From the NCBI RefSeq assembly GCF_017377655.1, contig NZ_JAFREL010000039.1, forward strand, positions 1 to 48,026: a stretch of DNA of 48,026 nt, in the 5' to 3' direction. Origin of the DNA: Candidatus Enterococcus ferrettii. GTDB taxonomy: Bacteria > Bacillota > Bacilli > Lactobacillales > Enterococcaceae. Below are positions 27,093 to 36,210 of this stretch, in pieces; within the stretch, counting starts at the first letter, position 1; each line of letters begins with the position of its first letter. The notes beneath the pieces are model-generated. The model was given only the letters and a program-made list of their open reading frames with translations. It was not told where the DNA came from and did no database searches. Made by a program: the position numbers and the translations under genes.

Positions 27093-27121
27093 TTTCTTTT
27101 CAAATTCTAATCTTGTATAAT
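27093..27121 (+). promoter_or_regulatory. Promoter of the PNPOx-like gene
   Basis: A consensus TATAAT (27116-27121) is preceded 17 bases upstream by a poor -35 (TTTCTT). It lies about 25 bases before the start codon of the next gene, with GGGAGG and AAGGGGGAG in between. Confidence 0.55.
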
Positions 27122-27145
27122 GGGAGGAAACAAAGGGGGAGTCTT

Positions 27146-27637
27146 ATGCGTAGAAAAGAAAGGCAAGTAACTGATCTTGAGGAAATCAAAGCATTAGTTG
27201 AAACGTGTCAGGTAGTACGAATTGCTTTTAATGGACCAGAATACCCGTACATCGTTCCGGTCAACTATGGCTACAAGTGGGAAGAGGAGCAATTAATTCT
27301 TTATGTTCACGGGGCAACACAAGGGGAAAAAATCAGCCGTCTTCAGGCTGATGAGAAGGTTGCCATTGAAATCGACGACAAGCATGCGCTGATTGAAGGC
27401 GGCAATCGAGCAGACAGATATTCGTATGCTTACGAAAGTATCATTGGTTTTGGCAAGGCTGAATTGTTAAACGACGTCGAGGAGAAACGCTATGCTCTTC
27501 ATGCGTTAATGGATCATGCAGCCAAAGGGATGTCTTTTGATGAAATCCCTGAGCGAATGATTGAGCGGACTGGTATTATCAAAATTACCTTATCTGACTA
27601 TACGATGAAACAGCATAAACCAAAAACTAACATGTAG
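27146..27637 (+). CDS. Pyridoxamine-5'-phosphate oxidase-like flavoprotein (NimA type)
   Basis: The 163-residue protein has the split-barrel flavin-binding fold: LVETCQVVRIAFNGPEYPYIVPVNYGYKWEEEQLILYVHGATQGEKISRLQADEKVAIEID. This pattern matches the NimA/PNPOx-like group, some members of which reduce nitro groups or bind F420/FMN. C-terminal YESIIGFGKAELLNDVEEKRYALHALMDH is also typical. ATG 27146 lies just behind AAGGGGGAG. Single gene with its own promoter and terminator. The natural substrate is unknown. Confidence 0.85.
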   Translation: MRRKERQVTDLEEIKALVETCQVVRIAFNGPEYPYIVPVNYGYKWEEEQLILYVHGATQGEKISRLQADEKVAIEIDDKHALIEGGNRADRYSYAYESIIGFGKAELLNDVEEKRYALHALMDHAAKGMSFDEIPERMIERTGIIKITLSDYTMKQHKPKTNM

Positions 27638-27644
27638 TTATAGG

Positions 27645-27677
27645 CCTAGTGAGCGAATTTTGTCACTGGGTTTTTTT
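27645..27677 (+). terminator. Terminator after the PNPOx-like gene
   Basis: CCTAGTGA (27645-27652) pairs with TCACTGGG (27663-27670), one wobble, then TTTTTTT. Confidence 0.8.
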
Positions 27678-27866
27678 GACTCATTAAATAGAATACAAGA
27701 TCTCACAGATGGCAAGGCTGTTGCCACAAAGTGACAGTTATCCAGCTGCACAAACTAACTTTGTCGACAATAAGTGAAAGATTTTAGAAATGTGAGAAGT
27801 CAGTTATCAAAATTTTAGTCTCATTGCTGCAGAGTTAAGCGAGTTTACTTAGTCTTTCTTGGCAGC

Positions 27867-27904
27867 AAAAAAAGTCCTTGTTAGAAATGATAACTAACAA
27901 GGAC
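27867..27904 (-). terminator. Terminator of the Eis/NDT/membrane-protein operon
   Basis: On the minus strand GTCCTTGTTAG and CTAACAAGGAC form an 11-bp stem (27904-27894 with 27884-27874) around a nine-base loop, followed by TTTTTTT. Confidence 0.88.
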
Positions 27905-27914
27905 CACTACACAT

Positions 27915-28574
27915 CTATTTCATTCGTTTCAAGCGATATTCTTCGAAGTGGCTTGCGTCGCCTCGGGCTTGCACCGCTGCAAAAATACCCATGATCAACG
28001 CCCCGATCGTGTTGGTTAACAAGTCTCCCATAGTATCCATCAAAGCTGCTCGTCCCACCAGTAATTCTCCGCTAGAAGTAGCATAACGCTGTAGATTCAT
28101 GTCCGCTACCGTATCGCAAAGAAATTCCCAGAACTCCCAAAAAACACCGCATAGTCCAGCGAAAGCAAAACCGAAAAGCAGAAACAGCCAAGGGGAAGTT
28201 TTGCTAATTGGCGCATCCTTCATGAAAAAGCCAATCAAGCCATAACCAACTGCTGTCAGAACCATCGGACTTACCGCGTGCAAAATTTTGTCCCAAAAAG
28301 AAATTCGGGAAATCATATGCAAAGAGGTTCCCAAGAAAACTGAAATAACTAAGAAGAACCAATAGAAATAAACGATCTTTTCAGGTAGAGCCAGTTTGAA
28401 AAATTTTCGTATCAGCTCCGGTAAAAAAATCAATGCAATCCCAGCTAAACATTCCACTACGAAAACAATGCCCTGCTGAGTTGAATATTTGCTGACGATC
28501 AGTTCATAAATGTTGTAAGCTAAACAAATAAAACCGAAGACAACCAGCCCCATTTGCAATTTACGATAAGTCAT
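27915..28574 (-). CDS. DUF2238-like multi-pass membrane protein
   Basis: The 219-residue protein has about six predicted helices. Conserved-looking elements are DKILHAVSPMVLTAVGYGLIG, CGVFWEFWEFLCDT and the MDTMGDLLTNTIGALIMGI block near the C terminus, a pattern of Asp/Glu/His in the membrane seen in DUF2238/YjdF-type proteins. Function unknown. AAGGAAGG before the ATG lies in the 3' end of the upstream deoxyribosyltransferase gene; the genes are separated by one base, so they are cotranslated. Confidence 0.75.
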   Translation of the reverse strand: MTYRKLQMGLVVFGFICLAYNIYELIVSKYSTQQGIVFVVECLAGIALIFLPELIRKFFKLALPEKIVYFYWFFLVISVFLGTSLHMISRISFWDKILHAVSPMVLTAVGYGLIGFFMKDAPISKTSPWLFLLFGFAFAGLCGVFWEFWEFLCDTVADMNLQRYATSSGELLVGRAALMDTMGDLLTNTIGALIMGIFAAVQARGDASHFEEYRLKRMK

Positions 28575-28575
28575 C

Positions 28576-29076
28576 CTAATTCCTTCCTTCTAGAAGAGTT
28601 TGCTGGATTGCCTTAAGCAAGTCATCTTCTGTGGCAACGACTTGTCCATTTAGCTTCACTAAACCAACAGTGTATAGATTCAAATAATGGAACTGATTTT
28701 CTGCTGGTGTAGCTAAAGCAGTCAGTTTTTTCTGGTTGTCAGCACCCTGCTGCCGGGTATCAGAATACAAGGCGATGATTGGGATCTCCTTAGCATAAGC
28801 GACACCAATTTCAGAAGCGACACCAGCATCAATGGTAATTCCATCTAAGACAGCTACCATCAAATCACTTTTCAGGACTTCTTCAGTGTCGGCTAAAGCA
28901 ATCATCTTACTGTCAGCATAAGCTGATTTGTCATTAATTGCTTCATTTTCCTGCGGTAAATATACCGTGATGTCTGAAGAGAGCTCACGAATTTGTTTGA
29001 CTAAGTGTTCGTTGTAGCGCAAATCACTTCGAGCAAACATGGGTCCTGCAAAATAAATATGTTTAGAAATAGTCAC
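28576..29076 (-). CDS. Nucleoside 2-deoxyribosyltransferase
   Basis: The 166-residue enzyme shows the family motifs IYFAGPMFARSDLRYNEHL (substrate loop), YLPQENEA, and the catalytic region DGITIDAGVASEIGVAYA with the nucleophile Glu. It swaps the base of 2'-deoxyribonucleosides, a purine and pyrimidine salvage route common in lactic acid bacteria. GTG 29076 is used because GGAGG lies nine bases upstream, inside the 3' end of the Eis-like gene, with which it overlaps by 14 bases. Confidence 0.9.
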   Translation of the reverse strand: MTISKHIYFAGPMFARSDLRYNEHLVKQIRELSSDITVYLPQENEAINDKSAYADSKMIALADTEEVLKSDLMVAVLDGITIDAGVASEIGVAYAKEIPIIALYSDTRQQGADNQKKLTALATPAENQFHYLNLYTVGLVKLNGQVVATEDDLLKAIQQTLLEGRN

Positions 29077-30280
29077 TAAAATACGCCTCCATGTCGGGTA
29101 ATGTTTCTTCTAATAATTGAATCGTTTCTTTATCAGCCTCTAGACGTTCGATACGTGCTAAATAAGAGGCGCGACGATAATTCATTAACAAACAAGTTAG
29201 GGTTTGAATCGAAAGTTTAACCTGATGGCCAATCGGCTGGTTAGTTATCTGTATTTTGCCAGCTTCATCCCAGCTTACACTGAAAACACCGTTATTCCAG
29301 TCAGCTACCGGATCACTCACTTCAAAGTAGAAAGGCTCTACTTGTTTGTAGAAAGGATACTCCTGTAAAAATTCTTTGACATCGACAATGCGTGCCATGT
29401 AGTAAGGAGCAATCGTTTCCTTAATTTCACTATCATCAAGTAAAAAGGATAAGGGCTCATTTTTGTAAATATCGCCCTCTACCCAGTAAATCATGGAGAA
29501 GTGGGCACTAATAAAATTCCATAATCCATTACGAGCTTCCTGATTCAGATAAAACATTTCTTTAATATGAAAGACCTCATCATAAATCCAATAGAAAAGT
29601 ACACCCATCGGCTGACCTTCTTGGTCGTAATAAATTGCAGCAATTCGCTCTTCTTCATTTTCAAAGCGCCAATATTCTTCCCAATTTAACTCCTTACGAA
29701 TCATCGCTCCATGATTTTTCAGAGCAAAGGTATCATACACTTTATAGACATCAGGATCATCCACATCACGCCGTTCCACAATTCCTGGAACCTCTACTTG
29801 CTTAGGCAGTTGGGTATCCTTTACCTTAAAGCTTAGCTTGTCAGACATGATTTCCCAGCCTTTGCGCCGATAATATGGAATATTGTAAGGGTAAAGATAT
29901 GAGATCCACTGCTTGTCCTTCCGCATTTCATCTAGAGCTAGCTTAATCAAGTCCTTCATTAACCCATGATTGGCATATTCTGGATACGTTCCGACTCCAG
30001 TAACTCCGCCCATTGTAAAAATTTTCCCGTGAATATTTACCTCACAAGGATAAATAGCAATTTGAGAAATCAAGTTGTCATGATGAAACCAGCCGAAAAC
30101 CTTTGACTGCTCCAGCACAGGCTTTTTTGCGCGAACCATTTCCCGTTTGTTTTCGTAGCCGCTGCTTTCAATATCCTCTTCTGTGACTTGAAAGACATAG
30201 CTTAGAAGCTCATCATACTGATCCAAGTGCTCTTCGCCAACTCGCCGCAGTTCCATTTCATTTTTCAACTCATGGTCCAT
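29063..30280 (-). CDS. Eis-like GNAT N-acetyltransferase
   Basis: The 405-residue protein has an N-terminal GNAT domain (ISQIAIYPCEVNIHGKIFTMGGVTGVGTYPEYANHGLMKDLIKLALDEM shows the acetyl-CoA loop), a second GNAT-like half and an SCP2-like C-terminal region ending with an aromatic Phe carboxylate. This three-part build is that of the enhanced intracellular survival (Eis) family, which acetylates multiple amines, including aminoglycosides in some members. GGAG lies eight bases before the ATG at 30280. Role here unknown; resistance should not be assumed. Confidence 0.87.
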   Translation of the reverse strand: MDHELKNEMELRRVGEEHLDQYDELLSYVFQVTEEDIESSGYENKREMVRAKKPVLEQSKVFGWFHHDNLISQIAIYPCEVNIHGKIFTMGGVTGVGTYPEYANHGLMKDLIKLALDEMRKDKQWISYLYPYNIPYYRRKGWEIMSDKLSFKVKDTQLPKQVEVPGIVERRDVDDPDVYKVYDTFALKNHGAMIRKELNWEEYWRFENEEERIAAIYYDQEGQPMGVLFYWIYDEVFHIKEMFYLNQEARNGLWNFISAHFSMIYWVEGDIYKNEPLSFLLDDSEIKETIAPYYMARIVDVKEFLQEYPFYKQVEPFYFEVSDPVADWNNGVFSVSWDEAGKIQITNQPIGHQVKLSIQTLTCLLMNYRRASYLARIERLEADKETIQLLEETLPDMEAYFSDYF

Positions 30281-30389
30281 TCTTTCATCTCCAAATCTAG
30301 TTTATAGAACAAGTATATCAAAAGCACCTCGATTTTTCTCTCCCCAACGTTGAGAAATGGTAAAAAGCCTTTTTTTATCGTACAATCGT

Positions 30390-30398
30390 TGGTATAAT
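30390..30398 (+). promoter_or_regulatory. Extended -10 promoter of lepA
   Basis: TGG followed by TATAAT (30393-30398) gives TGnTATAAT about 35 bases before the GTG start. The -35 region is T-rich but not consensus. Confidence 0.6.
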
Positions 30399-30432
30399 GA
30401 GTGGTGCTGATTAAAAGAAATGAGGAATCTTC

Positions 30433-32268
30433 GTGAATATAAATGAAATGAAAAAACGACAGGAAAAAATTCGAAATTTTTCGATTATTGCCCATATTGA
30501 CCACGGAAAGTCGACCTTGGCTGACCGTATTTTGGAACAAACCAATACCGTTAGTTCCCGGGAGATGCAAGATCAATTGTTGGATTCGATGGATCTAGAG
30601 CGGGAACGAGGCATTACTATTAAACTAAATGCTATCGAACTACATTATGATGCAAAAGATGGCGAAACCTATACCTTCCACTTGATTGATACGCCCGGAC
30701 ACGTCGATTTTACATATGAAGTTTCTCGAAGTCTGGCTGCCTGTGAAGGAGCTGTCTTGGTGGTGGATGCCGCGCAAGGGATTGAAGCCCAAACTTTAGC
30801 GAATGTATATTTGGCCTTAGATAACGACTTGGAAATTTTACCTGTCATCAATAAAATCGATTTACCGGCAGCTGATCCAGAACGTGTGCGCAAGGAGATC
30901 GAAGACGTAATCGGGATTGATGCTGAGGACGCAGTGTTAGCTAGTGCCAAAACAGGTATCGGAATCGAAGAAATTTTAGAACAAATTGTGGAGATGGTTC
31001 CCGCACCAACGGGCGATCTTGAAGCACCACTAAAAGCGTTGATTTTTGATTCAGTGTACGATAGCTACCGAGGTGTGGTGCTAAATGTGCGAATTATGGA
31101 CGGTGTTGTTCGGCCTGGCGATAAAATTCAATTAATGAATAATGGCAAAACATTTGATGTAACGGAAGTGGGAGTATTCTCACCAAAAGCGATTCAACGA
31201 GATTACTTGATGGTTGGCGACGTTGGTTATATAACTGCCAGCATCAAATCTGTTCAAGACACCCAAGTCGGTGATACCGTAACTTTGGCCAACAACCCAA
31301 CACCAGAAGCCTTGCCCGGTTACCGCAGAATGAATCCAATGGTTTATTGCGGCTTGTACCCAATTGATACTTCTCGCTATAACGACTTACGAGAAGCGTT
31401 GGAAAAATTACAGTTAAATGATGCAGCCTTACAATTTGAACCGGAAACCTCGCAAGCATTAGGATTCGGCTTCCGTTGCGGATTCTTAGGTCTACTGCAT
31501 ATGGATGTTGTACAAGAACGTTTAGAACGTGAATTTAATTTAGAGCTGATTACTACTGCACCATCGGTTATCTATCATGTAAATTTAACTGACGGGACAA
31601 AAATTGTAGTGGACAATCCAGCCGATTTCCCAGATACATCTAAAATTCAAACGGTGGAAGAGCCTTATGTTAAAGCCAATATCATGGTTCCTAACGATTA
31701 TGTAGGAGCGGTCATGGAACTTTCACAACGAAAACGTGGAGAATTTATCACCATGGATTATTTGGATGATTACCGAGTAAATGTGGTTTACTATATTCCA
31801 CTGTCAGAAATTGTGTTTGATTTCTTTGACAAGCTAAAATCCAGCACCAAAGGCTATGCCTCCTTGGATTACGAAATTGCCGATTACAGAGAGAGCAAAC
31901 TAGTTAAGATGGATATCTTATTGAACGCTGAAAAAGTCGATGCTCTAAGCTTTATCGTGCATAAACAATTTGCTCAAGAACGCGGCCGTGCCATCGTAGA
32001 GAAACTAAAAACGTTAATTCCACGCCAACAATTCGAAGTACCAATTCAAGCAACAGTTGGTACTAAGATTCAAGCCCGAACGGATATCAAAGCATTGCGC
32101 AAAAACGTATTGGCGAAATGTTACGGCGGTGACGTATCTCGTAAGCGTAAATTGCTGGAGAAACAAAAAGTTGGTAAGAAACGGATGAAACAAATTGGTT
32201 CCGTGGAAGTACCACAGGAAGCCTTCATGGCCGTTTTGAAAATGGATGAAGACGAGCCGAAGAAATAG
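30433..32268 (+). CDS. lepA: Elongation factor 4 (LepA)
   Basis: LepA is a ribosome-bound translational GTPase that back-translocates or remodels stalled ribosomes and helps initiation and assembly. At 611 residues it is full-length. GTPase motifs are AHIDHGKST (G1), DTPGHVDF (G3) and NKIDLPAAD (G4). The LepA-specific C-terminal domain is recognised by [16 protein letters not shown] near the end. GTG 30433 has GAGGA six to seven bases upstream and an extended -10 promoter at 30390. Core gene just before the accessory region. Confidence 0.96.
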   Translation: MNINEMKKRQEKIRNFSIIAHIDHGKSTLADRILEQTNTVSSREMQDQLLDSMDLERERGITIKLNAIELHYDAKDGETYTFHLIDTPGHVDFTYEVSRSLAACEGAVLVVDAAQGIEAQTLANVYLALDNDLEILPVINKIDLPAADPERVRKEIEDVIGIDAEDAVLASAKTGIGIEEILEQIVEMVPAPTGDLEAPLKALIFDSVYDSYRGVVLNVRIMDGVVRPGDKIQLMNNGKTFDVTEVGVFSPKAIQRDYLMVGDVGYITASIKSVQDTQVGDTVTLANNPTPEALPGYRRMNPMVYCGLYPIDTSRYNDLREALEKLQLNDAALQFEPETSQALGFGFRCGFLGLLHMDVVQERLEREFNLELITTAPSVIYHVNLTDGTKIVVDNPADFPDTSKIQTVEEPYVKANIMVPNDYVGAVMELSQRKRGEFITMDYLDDYRVNVVYYIPLSEIVFDFFDKLKSSTKGYASLDYEIADYRESKLVKMDILLNAEKVDALSFIVHKQFAQERGRAIVEKLKTLIPRQQFEVPIQATVGTKIQARTDIKALRKNVLAKCYGGDVSRKRKLLEKQKVGKKRMKQIGSVEVPQEAFMAVLKMDEDEPKK

Positions 32269-32583
32269 AGTTTTATCGAAGGGAAAGCTTATTAAATCAA
32301 GGTTTTTGCTTTGTTACTAAAAGACGTTTTTGTGTTTAAAACTAGTTTTTGCTGTCAGAATAGTTGTCGGAAACTGAAAAAAGGACAAAAATGTCGCATT
32401 TTCTTGGGAATTTTATCGGCATAATATAAGATGAAAGCATCTCAAAGGCAATGGCATTAAATTAAGGCACTTGTCTTCAATAAAGAAGTACCTATTCGTG
32501 AAAATTTGCGAATAGGTACTTCTTTATTTCGATTTCAAACTATACTTAAAAGAGATACTGCATTCAAAGGAGACGGTGAAAAG
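32269..32583 (+). other. Region after lepA with a 20-bp hairpin
   Basis: After lepA comes AT-rich sequence with no gene. Positions 32479-32498 and 32509-32528 form a perfect 20-bp inverted repeat with a ten-base loop. Its right arm ends CTTCTTTATT and is followed by TCGATTT, so it may be the lepA terminator, though far from the stop codon, or a relic end of the IS-like element that follows. A weak TAATAT promoter candidate lies near 32422. Confidence 0.55.
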
Positions 32584-33360
32584 ATGATAGTAAATAATTT
32601 TTCCGAATTTACTCACGAAGTTCCTACTATTTTCTTAGAAGACATTCGCGAAGGCAGGCCCCAAGCTTTCACTCGGATAAGAAAAGCAACGCCGCTTAAC
32701 CTAATTAATGCTTTAAATGTTTTTACAAAAAGGCACCTCACAATTTTCCAAACTCCTCAATTTTTATACTGCGCAAGAAAAAACTTTAGATATTTCGACG
32801 GTTGCTTTTTATAAAGTTCGAATAAAAATTAATCCGAATGTGCTTCATTTGATGATGTGGATTACCATTCTATGGCGCATGAAAAGTATGACAACAAACT
32901 TGCGAAATTAAATGGGTACATCGTCACTGCAATCAATGGTTCGGATATCGTTTTACCTTCAACAAAAGAAAATGCAAAAAAGTATGGGGGGCCAATCCTG
33001 AAAAAGTAGTTACTCCTGTAATAGAAAAAGTGTCTTTACTCTATGATTGTATTATTAAGATTGTTCTGGACACCTGTATTGGACCTTATAAATTTAAAGA
33101 ACGGACGTGCGCTTCACAACATCTGATCAATTAAAGACGATTCTTAGACAGTCAACGATCATCACGTTTGATCGAAGATGTTTTTCGATGGGGCTCGTTG
33201 ATCAACTGATTGAAAATGAACAAAAATTTGTTATGCAAATGGACAGAGAAAAGCTACAACGATACTTTACACAGTTTGTATCTGGGGATTACAGCTGACG
33301 GACGTTACTTTTAATCGGGCAGAAACAAATGATTAGAGAAAAGTTGGAAACCTAATTGAT
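32584..33360 (+). pseudogene. Decayed IS4-type transposase
   Basis: Pieces in several frames read like one IS4-family DDE transposase. ATG 32584 opens IVNNFSEFTHEVPTIFLED and runs to about 32735. A frame shift leads to GTSQFSKLLNFYTAQEKTLD, another gives MAHEKYDNKLAKLNGYIVTAINGSDIVLPST (candidate first Asp region). After an in-frame stop, STIITFDRRCFSMGLVDQLIE (second Asp region, DRGY-like) and MDREKLQRYFTQFVSGDYS follow to TGA 33296-33298, with a trace to about 33360. At least three frameshifts and stops make it inactive. AAGGAG precedes the ATG. Terminal repeats could not be defined. It separates lepA from the PTS region. Confidence 0.65.
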
Positions 33361-33787
33361 CTCATGAAAAATCTTTATGATTACGCATCACTATACATCC
33401 CTCTAGAGTAATCTAGTTTTATTATACTAGTTTCATGGAGATATTTGTTAGACAGTCTGGTGTACGGGGGGGAGAGGTCGACTAATTAATTAATGGTTAA
33501 TCTCCTACTCGGTCGTGTTCAAAACTTAAAACTTGTAAGAAACGTTATCGTGAAAAGTTGATGTAAATTAAGTCAATATTACTAAACTGATTTAAAACTG
33601 AAATAATCGATTCTCAAACTATTTTCAAAGATGGAGTTCTTGAATCTATATATAGAAAATGTACTTCGGTAAGTACGTTAACTCACTTCCACAATAGATA
33701 AGGAAATTTATGTAATTGTTAGCGCTTATCTATCATGTTATCTTTGACATGTAAAGAAGAACGTTAGCTAACAGAAAGGTGATATCC
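33361..33787 (+). promoter_or_regulatory. Upstream region of the PTS operon with cre-like site
   Basis: This 427-base region carries a short hairpin GTACTT-CGGT-AAGTAC (33661-33676), a cre-like sequence TGTTAGCGCTTATC (33717-33730; core AGCGCT, only a partial match to the catabolite-response consensus), TTGACA at 33744-33749 and a palindrome GTTAGCTAAC at 33763-33772 just before the ribosome binding site. A CcpA-controlled promoter is plausible. The -10 is not clear, so the exact promoter is uncertain. Confidence 0.4.
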
Positions 33788-35731
33788 ATGAACGAAAGGC
33801 AAATAAAACTCGCGCGCTTGCTAATTGAACATGATGAATTTTTACCTGCTTCTTTCTATAGTAAAAAATTATCTGTCTCAACTAAAACTGTATTTCAAGA
33901 TTTAGAAACACTTCGACTTTTCATTCAGCCTTATTATGTAGAGATAGAAAGATTACCTTCTTTAGGTATCCGACTATCTGGTGAACATCATGCAAAAGCA
34001 AACTTTTTAAAAGAACTAGAAAATGAGCTTTCGCAAGATCAATTATCGCCGATAAATAGAAGAGTCAAAATTATCAAAAGTGTATTTTTCGAAGAAGATA
34101 ATCCAACATTAGAATCTCTTGCTGAACAATACTTAGTCAGCAAAACGTCACTTTATAACGATTTGAAAATCATGAACGAGATCATTGTATCGAACAATAT
34201 TGAAATAACATCTAATAATGATGGCTTGATTAGCCAAGGTCAAGAAAATGACATTCAATCAGCAGCGAAACAGTTAGTAGCTCATTTTTCAAATCTGTGT
34301 GAGGAGAATTCTATTAATAGGAAGCTGTATCACTTCTTTTCAAAACAATTAGTGGATATCGTGTCAAAAGTTCTGCATAAGAATTTTAGAGAACTCACTG
34401 AGAATGTTTCTGATTACTATATGGAATCACTTTTGACCACTCTTTTAGTTCAATGCCGACGCCTTAAAATCGGGTTTCATGTTGAAGGTGAAGCTGATTA
34501 CTTATTTAGCAGCATACGATATATGGAGACTTTTGTGGTTGCTAATGAAATGTCTGAGGAATTGTCACAAGAAACCGGGTTGATTTTTAGTGAAGCAGAT
34601 AAAGAATACTTGTCACGTCAACTTTTCGCTCATCGAGTAACTACTGAGGTGAAAGCTAGTGACGAAACTTATGTCGATTTGGTTCACCGACTGATTTCGA
34701 GAATGAGTAAAATTGAAAAAGTTGATCTGACACAGGATGAACACCTCTTCAATTCATTAATATACCATGTACCTGCTATGATTCTCCGTCTAAAACGAGG
34801 AATTCACATTGAGAATCCTTTATTGGAGAGTATTCGTGATCAGTACTCTGAGCTTTTTAGTATTGTCTGGTATGCACTAGTTATAGTGGAACAACAGTAT
34901 GATGTTATTTTGAACGATGACGAGATTTCATTTATTTTAATTCACTTCCAAATTGCCTTGGATCGTCAATCCAAAGCAAATAATATTATCATTGTTTGTC
35001 AATATGGGATGTCTTCAGCACAGTTTATTTTTTCTAAAGTTCGGAAGTTCATACCGGCTCATGATAATGTAGAGATTTCTACAATGGAACGATTTAATAA
35101 AAGTGACAAAGAAAATATTGATCTGATCATCAGCTCAATAGATATTCCCCAGTCAAAGGTTCCCTTTGTGAAGGTAACACCTTTAGTCAGTGACCAAGAT
35201 TATATCAAGATCATGGAAGCTTATACGAAGTATCTTATCCAAGGTGAACTTTTTGGGATATCGGCTTCATTAGAGCATGCTTTTGAAGCAGAGGTGTTGA
35301 ATAAATACATCAGCCCTCAATTAATTAACTTGCAAAATTTTTTTTCCGATAAAGCTGATTGCTTAAATAATATGATTGATGAGCTTGAGAAGTGTAGATT
35401 AGTTTTGCCTAGTTTTCGTAAATCTATTTTTGACAGAGAAGATATTGGCAATACTAACTTAGATAGTGGTGTTGCATTACCCCATGCAGATCCAACAACT
35501 ATTCTTAAGTCGCACATATATATTGTATCCCTTAAAAAAGCGATCAATTGGGGAGATCGTACAGTTAAGTTAATTATTATGGTAAATCTTAGTGAAGAAG
35601 ACTTACCCGAAATTCGTGAAGTTGTCGAAGAACTCTATCAATTTATTGATGAGAAGAAAAAGGTTGATACCCTTGTGAAAATCAAAGATTCATCGCAAAT
35701 GCTACAAATTTTTAGTATTGGAGGAAACTAA
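33788..35731 (+). CDS. PRD-containing transcriptional activator with EIIB and EIIA domains (MtlR/LicR type)
   Basis: The 647-residue regulator has an N-terminal HTH (about 1-60), a second HTH-like region (about 95-150), two PRDs with phosphorylatable His candidates (IYHVPAMILRLKRG near 327 and LIHFQIALDR near 386), an EIIB-like domain (VCQYGMSSA, Cys near 404) and a C-terminal EIIA domain (GVALPHADP). Such proteins sense PTS phosphorylation state and activate their own PTS operon. ATG 33788 has AAAGGTGA five bases upstream; GTG 33779 is an alternative. The EIIA gene begins two bases after its stop codon, so it probably regulates this operon directly. Confidence 0.9.
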   Translation: MNERQIKLARLLIEHDEFLPASFYSKKLSVSTKTVFQDLETLRLFIQPYYVEIERLPSLGIRLSGEHHAKANFLKELENELSQDQLSPINRRVKIIKSVFFEEDNPTLESLAEQYLVSKTSLYNDLKIMNEIIVSNNIEITSNNDGLISQGQENDIQSAAKQLVAHFSNLCEENSINRKLYHFFSKQLVDIVSKVLHKNFRELTENVSDYYMESLLTTLLVQCRRLKIGFHVEGEADYLFSSIRYMETFVVANEMSEELSQETGLIFSEADKEYLSRQLFAHRVTTEVKASDETYVDLVHRLISRMSKIEKVDLTQDEHLFNSLIYHVPAMILRLKRGIHIENPLLESIRDQYSELFSIVWYALVIVEQQYDVILNDDEISFILIHFQIALDRQSKANNIIIVCQYGMSSAQFIFSKVRKFIPAHDNVEISTMERFNKSDKENIDLIISSIDIPQSKVPFVKVTPLVSDQDYIKIMEAYTKYLIQGELFGISASLEHAFEAEVLNKYISPQLINLQNFFSDKADCLNNMIDELEKCRLVLPSFRKSIFDREDIGNTNLDSGVALPHADPTTILKSHIYIVSLKKAINWGDRTVKLIIMVNLSEEDLPEIREVVEELYQFIDEKKKVDTLVKIKDSSQMLQIFSIGGN

Positions 35732-35732
35732 A

Positions 35733-36188
35733 ATGTTTTTTGATCAAGAACTTTGTTTATTTCATATCAAACCAGAAGATCAAAAGCACTTATTTGAAGA
35801 TATGTATAAAAAACTTTATCTAGCGGAATGTGTCAAAGCAAGCTTCTTAGACGGCATCACGACAAGAGAAACAGAATACCCTACTGGATTGGAATTCAAT
35901 GGTGTCGGCTTTGCGATTCCTCATACAGATTCCGTCTATGTTAACAAGTCACAAATCTGTTTTGCATCATTGGAAGAACCGGTAATTTTTCAAGATATGA
36001 CAGATAAAAACCATAACATCGAAGTCAATTTAGTGTTTATGTTGGCGATGGCGGTTCCTCATGAACAAGTAGAAACCTTACAAAACTTAATGACATTATT
36101 TACTGATGATCAGAAAGTTAATCAATTACGAGAGTTATCATCTCAAGAAGAGTTTAGTAAATTGCTAAATGATTCTGGTGTTTATTAG
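35733..36188 (+). CDS. PTS EIIA component (galactitol/fructose type)
   Basis: The 151-residue EIIA has the active His64 in GVGFAIPHTD, followed by strand-helix blocks (VNLVFMLAMAVPHEQVETLQNLMTLF) typical of the fructose-mannitol/GatA class. It would accept phosphate from HPr and pass it to the EIIB at 37585. ATG 35733 has GGAGG eight bases upstream within the end of the regulator gene. EIIC follows 22 bases downstream. Substrate not defined. Confidence 0.9.
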   Translation: MFFDQELCLFHIKPEDQKHLFEDMYKKLYLAECVKASFLDGITTRETEYPTGLEFNGVGFAIPHTDSVYVNKSQICFASLEEPVIFQDMTDKNHNIEVNLVFMLAMAVPHEQVETLQNLMTLFTDDQKVNQLRELSSQEEFSKLLNDSGVY

Positions 36189-36210
36189 AACAATCAAGGA
36201 GGAAAAGTAA

